Source of the DNA: Moorella thermoacetica
GTDB taxonomy: Bacteria; Bacillota; DSM-521; Neomoorellales; Neomoorellaceae
Length of the DNA: 64,000 bases
Reading direction: 5' to 3'
Assembly (NCBI RefSeq): GCF_001267405.1
Contig: NZ_CP012369.1
Location: 1,080,001 to 1,144,000 of the forward strand
Shown here: one piece after another, positions 23,473-31,611 of the stretch
How the letters are laid out: each line of letters opens with the position of its first letter
Numbering within the stretch: the stretch's first letter is position 1
Program-made: the position numbers and the translations under genes
Notes under the pieces: generated by a model
Databases searched by the model: none
What the model saw: the letters and a program-made list of their open reading frames with translations, nothing else
What the model was told of the DNA's origin: nothing

Positions 23473-24261
23473 TTACGAGCACCGGTAACCCAGGTGCTGA
23501 CTAATCTTCAGGGCAACCTGAACGACAGCCGTGGCCAACCTACCGGTTAACACTTCTGTTGGTATACGGTTCGCCGGGCCTGATAAGCTTACGGCAGCGA
23601 TAACTTTATCCTCATGGTTGAATACCGGCGCTGCTACACAGCGAACCTCATCTTCCCTCTCACCTTGATCCAGGGCAAAACCCTGGCTGCGTATTTTTTG
23701 CAACTCATACCTGAGCTGCTGAGGTTCGCTGATAGTTGCCGCCGTATAAGGTAAAAGGGGTACATCTTTAAGGTACCTGGTCAGCAGTTTATCATCCAGA
23801 TAAGCCAGCAGTACTTTGCCGGCGGCGGTACAGTAGGCCGGAGCCCTGGTACCGGGCCGGGCCAGCATCTTTATAATCTGATTGGACTCCACCTAGTCAA
23901 TGTAAACAACCTCATACTTATCGAGAATTGAGAGGTTGACTGTTTCGTTAAAATCATCCACCAGCTGGTTTAGTAAGGGGCGGGCGATAGCCCGGATATC
24001 CAGGCTGTAGAGGGCCCGGTTACCTATTTCAAAGGCTTTGATCCCCAGGCGGTAGCGGCCCTGGTAGGGCTCCTGTTCCACCAGACCATGAGCCGCCAGA
24101 GCGTTTAATAAACGGTGGACGGTACTGATGTTTAGCCGCAACTCGGCGCTAATGGCAGAGAGCATCATGGGGGAGCCTTCCCGGGCCATGACCTCCAGGA
24201 TGGTCAGGGCCCGGTCGACTGCCTGGACACCCTTTGTTTTATTAACCCTGGTCACCGGCAA
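23473..24261 (-). pseudogene. IclR-family regulator interrupted by an in-frame amber codon
   Basis: A TTG start behind GGAGGG opens an IclR protein: winged helix (AVDRALTILEVMAREGSPMM, then LSAISAELRLNISTVHRLL) and the beginning of the effector domain. Translation meets TAG after the residues EVVYID. The same frame continues (VESNQIIKMLARPGTRAP onward) to the normal end of the effector domain. The paralogue at 26163-26966 reads VVYIDQVESN at this point, so the TAG stands exactly where a CAG glutamine codon is expected. The rest of the gene shows no other damage. Confidence 0.88.
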
Positions 24262-24292
24262 GTCAGCTCCCTCCTGGTGAGGATTAATCTAA

Positions 24293-25933
24293 TTAACTAA
24301 GGAGAATCTTCCGGGCTAATTCGTCCTGAACGTCGGTAATAAAGGGTATACCTGTTTCGGCTTCGGTTTCCCGGTTAGCGGAAGCGATATCATTTCTGGT
24401 GATTTGATCCAGGGAGAATTTGCGGGCTCCAGCCATTAATTGCTGTAATCCTGCCGTCAGTTTGTCGGCTAGTGTCCAGAAGGCAATGGCACCGTAAGGA
24501 ATATTCTTCATCTCCTCAGCGCCGACTTTCTTTTGAACATCATAGTAACCGGCAAAAATCTCTTCAGCTTTCGTACCTAATTCGGCCACAGTCCTGGGTA
24601 AACTATCCCAGTTTCCGTTGACTTTCGCGCGTCTTTCAGGATGGAGCACACCTTCAATGTTGGACCCGACAAAGCCCGGAATCATTAAGGCTCGCCCCAT
24701 ACATACCAGTTTAACGTAAGGCGCACCCAAAGCTAAAGCTTTGAAAATATGATCTTCCCTGGCCAATCCGCCGGCAAAGGCCATATCGACAACTTTCTTA
24801 CCCCTGGCAGCTAACAGGCTGGCATATTCATAGGCTTTAGAATGAAGCAGAATAGAGGGAACGCCCCAGGTTTCCATCATGTTCCACGGGCTCATGCCGG
24901 TACCGCCGCCTGAGCCGTCCACGGTAAGCAAATCAAGTTTCGCATCAGAAGCGAGCTTGATAGCCATAGCCAGGGCTTCCATTCCATAGGAGCCGGTCTT
25001 CAAGGTAATCCGCTTGTAGCCCAGTCCGCGGAGGTACTCAATGGCTGTCATAAAGTTTTCTCTCACCTGCTCAAAACTGGTGAGATTCGTATAGCCCAAG
25101 CGGCTGTGGCGGGCAAAGGATCTAATAGCCCCGCTCTTAAAGGCTTCCTGAACTTCCGGAATGGTTGGATCAGGATCGACCACATAGCCCCTGTTCTTCA
25201 AGAAGATGGCATACTCGAGATCGGTAACCTGAATTTCTCCGCCGATGTCCTTGGCGCCCTGACCCCACTTCAGCTCCAGAATAACCTGATCGCCGTACTT
25301 CTCGATAACGTATTCGGCCACACCGTTGCGGGTGTCTTCTACGTTCATCTGGACGATAATGGCACCAAATCCATCATAGTATTTCAAGTAGGTCTGAATA
25401 CGTCGATCCAATTCCGGGGCTTTGACAATCCTACCATTTTCAATAACGGCTTCCTTGTCAATCCCTACGACATTTTCCCCAATAACGATCGGGATTCCAA
25501 CCAGGGCAGCACCTATAGAAAAGGAATCCCAGTACTTCGCGGCGATAAAGGTAGATCCTAAGGCTCCCGTCATGATCGGGGCTTTGACTTTGGTTTTTAC
25601 CTCACTACCAAATTCGGTTTCGACATTTACATTGGGGAAAATACAGTCATCAGCACTATTGGAGAGGCCTTTTGTTAGACCATAAGCGCCGTAGTTGTAT
25701 CCCAGGATCCTCAAGGAGTTATAAGAAATTCCTACATGGGTTGTGTTTGAGCTTCCGGCTGTAACAGTACCGAAATCCCGGGGATAGAGGAGCTTGCGCC
25801 CCACCATGCTGGACATCCAGGTCTCGCATTTCCCCTGGCAATCTGCCCGGCATAAGGTACATAGACCAGATTCTGCCGGATTGCCGCGATTAACGGTTCC
25901 CAGGACATCATTTTGTTTTGGCCATTGAATCAT
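24293..25933 (-). CDS. Glutamate synthase-like FMN-binding protein (GltB2/archaeal-type domain)
   Basis: The 546-residue protein matches the central/FMN part of glutamate synthases. It has an N-terminal cysteine group (CTLCRADCQGKC) likely to bind an Fe-S cluster, the FMN-binding barrel with TVDGSGGGTGMSPW and MAFAGGLAREDHIFKALALG, and VKLVCMGRALMIPG. The glutaminase domain is absent, as in stand-alone archaeal-type enzymes. It may be an amidotransferase-type synthase or another FMN oxidoreductase. Two IclR genes flank it, suggesting substrate-responsive control. Confidence 0.85.
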   Translation of the reverse strand: MIQWPKQNDVLGTVNRGNPAESGLCTLCRADCQGKCETWMSSMVGRKLLYPRDFGTVTAGSSNTTHVGISYNSLRILGYNYGAYGLTKGLSNSADDCIFPNVNVETEFGSEVKTKVKAPIMTGALGSTFIAAKYWDSFSIGAALVGIPIVIGENVVGIDKEAVIENGRIVKAPELDRRIQTYLKYYDGFGAIIVQMNVEDTRNGVAEYVIEKYGDQVILELKWGQGAKDIGGEIQVTDLEYAIFLKNRGYVVDPDPTIPEVQEAFKSGAIRSFARHSRLGYTNLTSFEQVRENFMTAIEYLRGLGYKRITLKTGSYGMEALAMAIKLASDAKLDLLTVDGSGGGTGMSPWNMMETWGVPSILLHSKAYEYASLLAARGKKVVDMAFAGGLAREDHIFKALALGAPYVKLVCMGRALMIPGFVGSNIEGVLHPERRAKVNGNWDSLPRTVAELGTKAEEIFAGYYDVQKKVGAEEMKNIPYGAIAFWTLADKLTAGLQQLMAGARKFSLDQITRNDIASANRETEAETGIPFITDVQDELARKILLS

Positions 25934-26085
25934 TTCTTTTTCGCCCCCGCTTTTAATGAATTTTTGCTTTCATCCAAGGCTTATTGATTATCATATGGTG
26001 AAAGCTATTTTCGCAACCCCAATCTTTATTTTAAAGGGAGGGATCAAGCCTGTCAACGAAATGGTTTTTCATAATGTAAAAATAA

Positions 26086-26126
26086 TTAAGCGCCCCGTAT
26101 TTTGTATACTTATAAGGGACGCTTAA
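26086..26126 (-). terminator. Terminator of the intact IclR gene
   Basis: On the minus strand TTAAGCGTCCC pairs with GGGGCGCTTAA (one wobble or mismatch) and is followed by TTATTTTTA, in the gap before the glutamate-synthase-like gene. Confidence 0.75.
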
Positions 26127-26162
26127 ATTAACTTGTATTTAATTTTGAAAGCAGTTTTCATT

Positions 26163-26966
26163 TTACCCTTTATCCTGATAGCCCAGGCGTTTGGACATCT
26201 CCCGGGCAACACCAAGTACAATATCAACCAGCTCATTGTTTAAATAATAATTGGTAATGCGCGTGTGGGGTCCGGAAACACTTATAGCGGCGACTATCTT
26301 TCCCTCATGGTTGCGAATTGGAGCGGCAACGCAGCGGACATCCTCGTCCCTTTCCCCCAGGTCAATGGCATAGCCCTGGCGCCGGATACGCTGCAACTCT
26401 TTTTTGAGGATAGCCAGGTCCGTAATTGTCTCGCTGGTGTAGCGTTCCAGAATAACCCCGTCAAAGAGCTTGTCTAGTTCGTCATCAGTTAGTGAACTGA
26501 GAAGCATTTTACCGGAACCGGTGGCATGGGCCGGACCGCGGCTGCCCACCCTGGCAAACATGCGGACAATGACGATATTGTTGGATTCCACCTGGTCGAT
26601 ATAAACTACATCGCGCCCGTCCAGGATGGCCAGGTTGGCCGTCTCATTACAGCGTCGTACCAGTTCCTCCAGAAAGGGACGGCCGATGGTCTGCAGGTCC
26701 TGGGCATAGAGGGCAGTTTTCCCCATGGCAAAAAGCTTCAACCCAAGCTTGTAGCGGCTGGTTTCCGGCTCTTGCTCGATATACCCCCTGACAATGAGGG
26801 TGCTCAGAAGCCGGTGTACGGTGCTTATATTTAACTGGACTTTATCGGCCAGGTCGGTGATGGCCATGGGGGTACCGGCTTCCGCCAGGGCATCCATGAT
26901 GGCTAAAGCCCTTTCTACCGCCTGGACTGTTTTACCTTCTTCGCCGTTTATTTTTTCTTTGGCCAT
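26163..26966 (-). CDS. IclR-family transcriptional regulator
   Basis: The 267-residue protein has the N-terminal winged helix (AVERALAIMDALAEAG, LNISTVHRLLSTL) and the full effector-binding domain (YIDQVESNNIVIVRMF, ATGSGKMLLSSL, DEDVRCVAAPIRNHEGKIVAAISVSGP). It is closely related to the interrupted copy on the other side of the glutamate-synthase-like gene. ATG at 26966 has GAGGG upstream; a GTG 27 nt further up lacks one. Confidence 0.92.
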   Translation of the reverse strand: MAKEKINGEEGKTVQAVERALAIMDALAEAGTPMAITDLADKVQLNISTVHRLLSTLIVRGYIEQEPETSRYKLGLKLFAMGKTALYAQDLQTIGRPFLEELVRRCNETANLAILDGRDVVYIDQVESNNIVIVRMFARVGSRGPAHATGSGKMLLSSLTDDELDKLFDGVILERYTSETITDLAILKKELQRIRRQGYAIDLGERDEDVRCVAAPIRNHEGKIVAAISVSGPHTRITNYYLNNELVDIVLGVAREMSKRLGYQDKG

Positions 26967-27130
26967 TACAGCTTCCCTCGCAAAGGTACTCACGCCGGCT
27001 GGCGTTGTTTTCTTTCGCTCCCAGGGTCCTCATGGATCGGCCTGGGCCAGCTTTTTGTGAAACTGATTTTCACTATATCTTAATTTTAGTTTGCCTTATT
27101 AAGGGCTGTCAATAGAAATAAATAAAAAAT

Positions 27131-27144
27131 CCCGCCGAAGCGGG
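27131..27144 (-). terminator. Terminator of the small cysteine-rich gene
   Basis: CCCGC-TTCG-GCGGG followed by ATTTTTTATTT on the minus strand, immediately after the stop codon. Confidence 0.9.
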
Positions 27145-27345
27145 TTATTTGCCGGGGGGTACCTGGTCACAGGCGATCATGCCCTCGTAACACTCGTTAC
27201 ACAGGAACTGGCCACAGGTGGGGCAGATTTTCATATCAGGGGGGTTGGCATCCAGACAGTCATAGCAGTAAGCTGTATCGCAATGGCGGCAGATAATGCC
27301 CTCGACATTTTTGGCTTTACACCTGTCACATACCGGGATCCTCAT
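27145..27345 (-). CDS. Small cysteine-rich (double zinc-finger-like) protein
   Basis: The 66-residue protein carries four CxxC pairs or near pairs (CDRCKAKN, CRHCDTAYCYDC, CPTCGQFLCNEC), enough for two or more zinc sites in a treble-clef or B-box-like arrangement. ATG at 27345 is favoured because AAGGAGG lies eleven bases upstream, whereas the upstream GTG lies inside that sequence. It follows no obvious partner gene; function unknown. Confidence 0.75.
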   Translation of the reverse strand: MRIPVCDRCKAKNVEGIICRHCDTAYCYDCLDANPPDMKICPTCGQFLCNECYEGMIACDQVPPGK

Positions 27346-27420
27346 TAACCAGAGCACCTCCTTATACTATATGTTCCTTCGCTTTTAAATGTAAATATCC
27401 TGCCAGGGCGGTAAAAATAA

Positions 27421-27440
27421 AAGCTCCTTTACAGGAGCTT
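27421..27440 (-). terminator. Terminator of pduL
   Basis: AAGCTCC-TGTAAA-GGAGCTT followed by TTATTTTT on the minus strand, 15 nt after the pduL stop. Confidence 0.9.
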
Positions 27441-27454
27441 CGGGAGGGCTCTTC

Positions 27455-28069
27455 TTAGCTCACCAACCCCAGGGCTTCCGCTGCTGCCGGGGTGAGTACC
27501 TGGACCATATCGTTATTATTCAACAGGCAAGCATTGGCCTCGTCGGTATCAACGTGGAACTCCAGGCGGAAATTGGGGTTTACCCTCACCAGGACATTGG
27601 TAAAAATTAATCCTCGTTCGCCACCCACCTGGACAGTTACCAGGTCTTTGTCTTTTAAGCCGTATCGTTTGGCCTCATCGGTGTGCATGTGGATGTGGCG
27701 CAGGGCGATGATTACACCTTGCTTAAGGGTAACTACCCCCGCCGGTCCTACCAGAACACAACCGGGAGAACCCTCATGATCGCCAGAATCGCGGATGGGA
27801 GGATTGACGCCAAGTTTAAAGCTATCTGTCCGCGATATTTCCACCTGGGTATAGGACCGGAGCGGGCCAAGGACACGCACCTTTTCTAGTACACCCTTGG
27901 GCCCTACTATAGTAACTGTTTCCTTTGCGGCAAACTGCCCCGGTTGGACTACATCTCTAAGTTTAATTAATTCATAGCCAGGCCCGAAGAGAGTCTGGAG
28001 ATGTTCCCTGGTAAGGTGCACATGCCGCCCGGATACACCTACAGGCACTTCAAGGAGAATATTTTGCAT
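27455..28069 (-). CDS. pduL: Phosphotransacetylase, PduL type
   Basis: The 204-residue protein has the two PduL beta-barrel halves with conserved zinc-binding histidines (GVSGRHVHLT at residues about 11-20; LRHIHMHTDEAKRYGL). PduL converts acyl-CoA and phosphate to acyl phosphate. In M. thermoacetica, which lacks the classical Pta, PduL enzymes make acetyl phosphate in the final step of acetogenesis. ATG at 28069 has GGAGGAG five bases upstream. No microcompartment genes are adjacent, consistent with a housekeeping role in acetate formation. It is monocistronic. Confidence 0.93.
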   Translation of the reverse strand: MQNILLEVPVGVSGRHVHLTREHLQTLFGPGYELIKLRDVVQPGQFAAKETVTIVGPKGVLEKVRVLGPLRSYTQVEISRTDSFKLGVNPPIRDSGDHEGSPGCVLVGPAGVVTLKQGVIIALRHIHMHTDEAKRYGLKDKDLVTVQVGGERGLIFTNVLVRVNPNFRLEFHVDTDEANACLLNNNDMVQVLTPAAAEALGLVS

Positions 28070-28195
28070 TTAGACTCCTCCCCCTCATTCTTCCCGGCTG
28101 TCCATGCAACCGTTAAGGACTAAATATCTACCATTCAACCACATTATAATGCCATTCGGCGGCGTATGACAAGAGGGAGGATTATATTCAAAATG

Positions 28196-28366
28196 TTAAA
28201 TTTCTGTGGTCTTCCTATTGAACGCTATCTGGCGATGGATGCAACCCCGGCACTGGCCGTTGCAATTACTTATCAGAGGGGTATGACAACGGGGGCAGCG
28301 GAGTTGCCGGGGGTCTTTTACCGGGTAGCCGCATCGAGGGCATTTACTAGTGCAACCGGTTAACAT
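28196..28366 (-). CDS. Small eight-cysteine zinc-ribbon protein of the feo operon
   Basis: A 56-residue protein is encoded 16 nt downstream of feoB. Its ATG at 28366 is preceded by GAGGAGG with 10-nt spacing, and that ribosome site overlaps the feoB stop region. Cysteines at 5, 9, 12, 24, 27, 35, 39 and 42 form CPRCGYP, CPRCHTP and CNGQCRGC motifs, suited to two zinc or Fe-S sites. It has no membrane segment, unlike the FeoB-associated membrane protein, and does not resemble FeoC. A role in the iron transporter (metal sensing or assembly) is inferred from position only. Confidence 0.75.
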   Translation of the reverse strand: MLTGCTSKCPRCGYPVKDPRQLRCPRCHTPLISNCNGQCRGCIHRQIAFNRKTTEI

Positions 28367-28382
28367 GACTGCCAGTCCTCCT

Positions 28383-30227
28383 CTAAATCAAGATGTGGGA
28401 GATTACCCCGCCAATGAGAAAGGCCAGCAACAGAATGGTCGGCCAGATGATGACCCCTTCCCGCCAGCCCCTCTCCTTGAAGATAACCAGGGCCGAAGCA
28501 ATACAGGGTACAAAGATGGTAATAGTAGTCAGGGCGACGAGAGATTGGGCCGGCGTCAGGGGTAAACTGTACAGGCCAGCGGCGCCAAAATCCCGCCGGA
28601 CGAAGCCCATGATAAAAGCGGTAGCCATTTCCTTGGGGAGCTGCAGCCAGTTGACGGTAACCGGTGCCAACAGGTTTTGCAGAGCAGCCAGGAGGCCGGT
28701 AACCTGGAGAATACCAATCAGCAGGGCGCCGCCAGCAAAGAGGGGCGCGGCTTCCTGGATAAAGGAACTGGCTCGGGTGGCAGTTTTTTTTAGAATATTA
28801 ACAGGCTGCGGCCAGCGCAGGGGCGGGAGGTCGATAAAGAGATCACTGGGCTGGCCCGGCAGTAGCCAGTTCAGGGCTGTCCCGGTCAGCACCAGGATAC
28901 TGCCTATCAGGATGATATACAGTATAGTATAGCCGTGCCCCAGGCGCACCAGCATGCTGGTGATTACCGCCAGCTGGGCCGAGCAGGGTATGGCCATGGC
29001 CAGGAGAAAAGTGGCGATCCGACGTTCACGGTTACTCCCCAGCAACCTGGTGGTTATCGTGGCTGCCGTTACACAGCCAAAACCCAGGATAATGGGGATG
29101 ATTCCCCGCCCATTTAAACCCAAGCGCATGAGGGCCCGGTCCACCAGGACGGCAATCCGCGGTAGATAACCGGAGTCCTCCAGGGTTGATAGCCCCAGGT
29201 AGAAGCCCAGCACCAGGGGCAATAAAAGTCCCAGGATATAGGTTACCGTCATGGTCAGGATGCCGAATTCACCGATTAAAAGGGCTCCCGGAACGGAAGT
29301 CGGCGGTAGCCATGGGCTGATCAGGTTGCGGATAAAGGGTTCATAATACCCCTTCATGATTATGTCTTCAGTGATGCCCACAACTGTCTGGGCAATAAAG
29401 ACACCGATAAATTCATATAACAACCACAAGGCCACCAACAGGATGGGTATACCTGTCAGGGGTTGCATCATCCAGCGGCTGAGACGGGTACCCCAGGAAG
29501 CCCCGGTACTGGTCTCCTTAATTACGGCGGCAACTATGGCGTCGACCCGCCGCCGCCGGGCCAGGTAGATCTCTTCCTGACGATCTATGGGTTTAAGATG
29601 GTGGCGGGCAGCCACATAGGGATCACCCTCCAGGATAAGTAGAGCCTCGGCCCGGCTGTGGGTCTTATGTTGTAACAGGGGTAGCATCTCTTCCAGTTCA
29701 GGCAGGCTATTGCCATGCCTGGCACGGGCTACAGCCTGCTTAACCTCCTTTAACCCCTGGCCTTTCACAGCCACGGTGGGAATAACTGGTACCCCTAGAA
29801 GCCGCTCCAGTTCCTTGACATCGATGGTTATGCCCTGACGGGTGGCTTCATCGACCATATTGAGGGCGACGACCATGGGTATACCCATGTCAATGATTTG
29901 CTGGGTCAAGAAAAGGTCTCGTTCCAGGTGAACGGCATTGACGACGTTGATGACGATATCGGCGCCCAGGATAACGTCCCTGGCTACCTTCTCTTCATCG
30001 TTAAAGGAAGATACCCCATAAACGCCGGGCGTGTCCAAAATAAAATCACTACCTACCCGGGCATGACTGATTTCCAGGGTGGTACCGGGAAAATTAGATA
30101 CATCCACATAAAGGCCGGTAAAGGCGTTAAAAAAGACTGATTTACCGACGTTGGGGTTGCCGGCCAGGACTATTTTACGGACACCGGCAGGAATGTTGAG
30201 GTCCTGATTAAGATCGTGGCAGGCCAT
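28383..30227 (-). CDS. feoB: Ferrous iron transporter FeoB
   Basis: The 614-residue protein has an N-terminal G domain (G1 GNPNVGKSV, G2 NFPGTT, G3 DTPG, G4 NMVDEA) and a helical guanine-dissociation region. It is followed by the FeoB membrane core with gate motifs (GFGCVTAAT, SCSAQ-like IPCSAQLAV, and a C-terminal IFVPCIASALVIFKERG). It imports Fe2+ across the cytoplasmic membrane. ATG at 30227 follows AAGGAGG by seven bases; a longer frame to 30272 lacks such a site. The gene overlaps feoA by 20 nt. Confidence 0.95.
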   Translation of the reverse strand: MACHDLNQDLNIPAGVRKIVLAGNPNVGKSVFFNAFTGLYVDVSNFPGTTLEISHARVGSDFILDTPGVYGVSSFNDEEKVARDVILGADIVINVVNAVHLERDLFLTQQIIDMGIPMVVALNMVDEATRQGITIDVKELERLLGVPVIPTVAVKGQGLKEVKQAVARARHGNSLPELEEMLPLLQHKTHSRAEALLILEGDPYVAARHHLKPIDRQEEIYLARRRRVDAIVAAVIKETSTGASWGTRLSRWMMQPLTGIPILLVALWLLYEFIGVFIAQTVVGITEDIIMKGYYEPFIRNLISPWLPPTSVPGALLIGEFGILTMTVTYILGLLLPLVLGFYLGLSTLEDSGYLPRIAVLVDRALMRLGLNGRGIIPIILGFGCVTAATITTRLLGSNRERRIATFLLAMAIPCSAQLAVITSMLVRLGHGYTILYIILIGSILVLTGTALNWLLPGQPSDLFIDLPPLRWPQPVNILKKTATRASSFIQEAAPLFAGGALLIGILQVTGLLAALQNLLAPVTVNWLQLPKEMATAFIMGFVRRDFGAAGLYSLPLTPAQSLVALTTITIFVPCIASALVIFKERGWREGVIIWPTILLLAFLIGGVISHILI

Positions 30228-30486
30228 AGATACGCCTCCTTGCCAGGGATTTAACCGGAGCCGGAGCGGCAACTGGTTCCACGGTAATTTTTTCAGCCAG
30301 GCCCCTGCCGATAGCTATTTCCTGGTGGTTTTTGGCGATGATTATGGGGCCTCCCGGGATGATATTGGTACAGGTGACCAGTTCCCCTTCGGCTATACCA
30401 AAGCGAATGGCCTGGGCCCGGATGCCTGGTCCGGGCAGAGCCAGGATACGGATGCGCTGTCCTTTTTTGGCTTTGTCCAGGGTCAT
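30208..30486 (-). CDS. feoA: Ferrous iron transport protein FeoA
   Basis: The 92-residue protein is a small SH3-like barrel (RIRILALPGPGIRAQAIRFG, GELVTCTNIIPGGPI) as in FeoA, which modulates FeoB. ATG at 30486 has AAAGGAGG about eight bases upstream. A 240-nt leader separates it from a Fur-controlled promoter. Confidence 0.92.
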   Translation of the reverse strand: MTLDKAKKGQRIRILALPGPGIRAQAIRFGIAEGELVTCTNIIPGGPIIIAKNHQEIAIGRGLAEKITVEPVAAPAPVKSLARRRIYGLPRS

Positions 30487-30532
30487 GGCGTCTTCCTCCT
30501 TTGAAAAAAGGGTACTACCAAATTTGGCGATT

Positions 30533-30599
30533 ATTCGTTGGGCTTCCTTGGGGCTGGAGGGTACAGTCTACGGGATCCGGGTGTTAAGCTAGCAAACTT
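30533..30599 (-). promoter_or_regulatory. Leader element shared with fetA (copy upstream of feoA)
   Basis: This copy has the same ordered blocks as 19316-19378. A hairpin AGCGAAC/GTTTGCT ends in the conserved TTTGCTAGCT, and a GTTGCC/GGTAAC hairpin lies about 40 nt further upstream (near 30630-30645). A CCCTCC within the element could pair with the feoA ribosome site. No intrinsic terminator is evident, so control of translation is the more likely mechanism if it is a riboswitch. Confidence 0.5.
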
Positions 30600-30702
30600 G
30601 GCTTTTATGGTTCGCTGGTTGCATTTCGTTACCGTGGGCAACGCTTCAGACCTTATCACCTTATACTTATGTCCGTTATTTCAGTACATGCTCGGATCTA
30701 AT

Positions 30703-30717
30703 TGATAAACATTATCA
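30703..30717 (-). promoter_or_regulatory. Fur box 1 (downstream of feoA promoter)
   Basis: TGATAAACATTATCA differs at one position from the 7-1-7 Fur consensus and is the core of a 19-bp perfect inverted repeat (30701-30719). Confidence 0.8.
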
Positions 30718-30733
30718 ATGAGCTTCTATGAAT

Positions 30734-30762
30734 ATATTATGGTAAATGATAATCAATGTCAA
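30734..30762 (-). promoter_or_regulatory. feoAB promoter
   Basis: On the minus strand TTGACA (30762-30757) and TAATAT (30739-30734) are 17 nt apart. Fur boxes overlap the -35 region and the predicted transcript start region. Confidence 0.8.
30747..30761 (-). promoter_or_regulatory. Fur box 2 (overlapping the -35 element)
   Basis: TGATAATCAATGTCA matches the 7-1-7 Fur consensus with two mismatches in one half and covers most of the -35 hexamer. Confidence 0.6.
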
Positions 30763-30779
30763 TGGGTTTTAAAGAAAAA

Positions 30780-30801
30780 GGCATCACTTTTTGGTGATGC
30801 C
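30780..30801 (-). terminator. Terminator of the helicase-loader operon
   Basis: GGCATCACC-AAAAA-GTGATGCC followed by TTTTTCTTT on the minus strand, overlapping the last codons of the DnaI-like gene. Confidence 0.9.
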
Positions 30802-31596
30802 TTCCCGGCTTATGATATAACGAATATCTTCGGCCACTGGCAGGTGGAAGGATTGACAGAGCTGGATTATCCGGGAGGTCGTCCGCTCCCCCAGGTATTC
30901 TTCCAGGGCCTTCAGATCCAGATTACTGGTTATCACCGTCGGCAACTCATTGATTAGGCGGTAGTTGATCAGGGAATAGATTTTGTTACAAGTCCACTCA
31001 GTGTAGTTATGGGCGCCCAGATCGTCAAGGATAAGGATAGCCACCCCCCGGGCCGCATCAATGAGTTCGAGTTCTGTATGGCTATTGTCCAGGGAACGGC
31101 GGTCATAGGTGGCGCGAAGGGCATCGAGAAGATCGGGGACGACGGCGAATAGAACCTCCCTCCCGGCGGCAGTCAGGGCGTTGGCAATGGCTGCTGCCAG
31201 AAAGGTTTTACCACTTCCTACCGGGCCGAAAATAAAAAGGCCGCGGCCGTGATCCTCCTGGCGGTAGGTGTTGACAAAGCGACGGGCTGCCTCCAGGCAA
31301 TGGCGGGCACTATCATAATATGTAGTTCCCGTCAGCTCATCCTTCAGGGTGCGGGAGTAATACTTGAGATCGAAGTTCTGGAAGGTATACCGGCTGAGCT
31401 GGGGTGCCAGGTTGGCTGCCCGCAGGCGGTTTTGCCAGGCCTTTTGTTGCATGCAACGACAGCGGTAAGCACGGCCGTCCCGAATGATCAACCCCCGGTC
31501 GCGGCACAGGGGGCACTGGTAATGGGGGCTGGGCGCCGGTATGTTGGGTGGCTGGTTTTTGGTCACAAGGTTGGGGGGGATACGGATCCGTTCCAT
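30784..31596 (-). CDS. DnaI/DnaC-like replicative helicase loader ATPase
   Basis: The 270-residue protein has a zinc-binding N-terminus (CPLCRDRGLI, CRCMQQK) and an AAA+ domain with Walker A GPVGSGKT, Walker B AILILDDLGAH and sensor 1 VITSNLD. It is the ATPase that loads DnaB helicase. It follows a DnaD-like gene by 15 nt, the usual Firmicute arrangement of primosome genes. Confidence 0.88.
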   Translation of the reverse strand: MERIRIPPNLVTKNQPPNIPAPSPHYQCPLCRDRGLIIRDGRAYRCRCMQQKAWQNRLRAANLAPQLSRYTFQNFDLKYYSRTLKDELTGTTYYDSARHCLEAARRFVNTYRQEDHGRGLFIFGPVGSGKTFLAAAIANALTAAGREVLFAVVPDLLDALRATYDRRSLDNSHTELELIDAARGVAILILDDLGAHNYTEWTCNKIYSLINYRLINELPTVITSNLDLKALEEYLGERTTSRIIQLCQSFHLPVAEDIRYIISREGITKK

Positions 31597-31611
31597 GGTC
31601 AGGCCTCCAGT

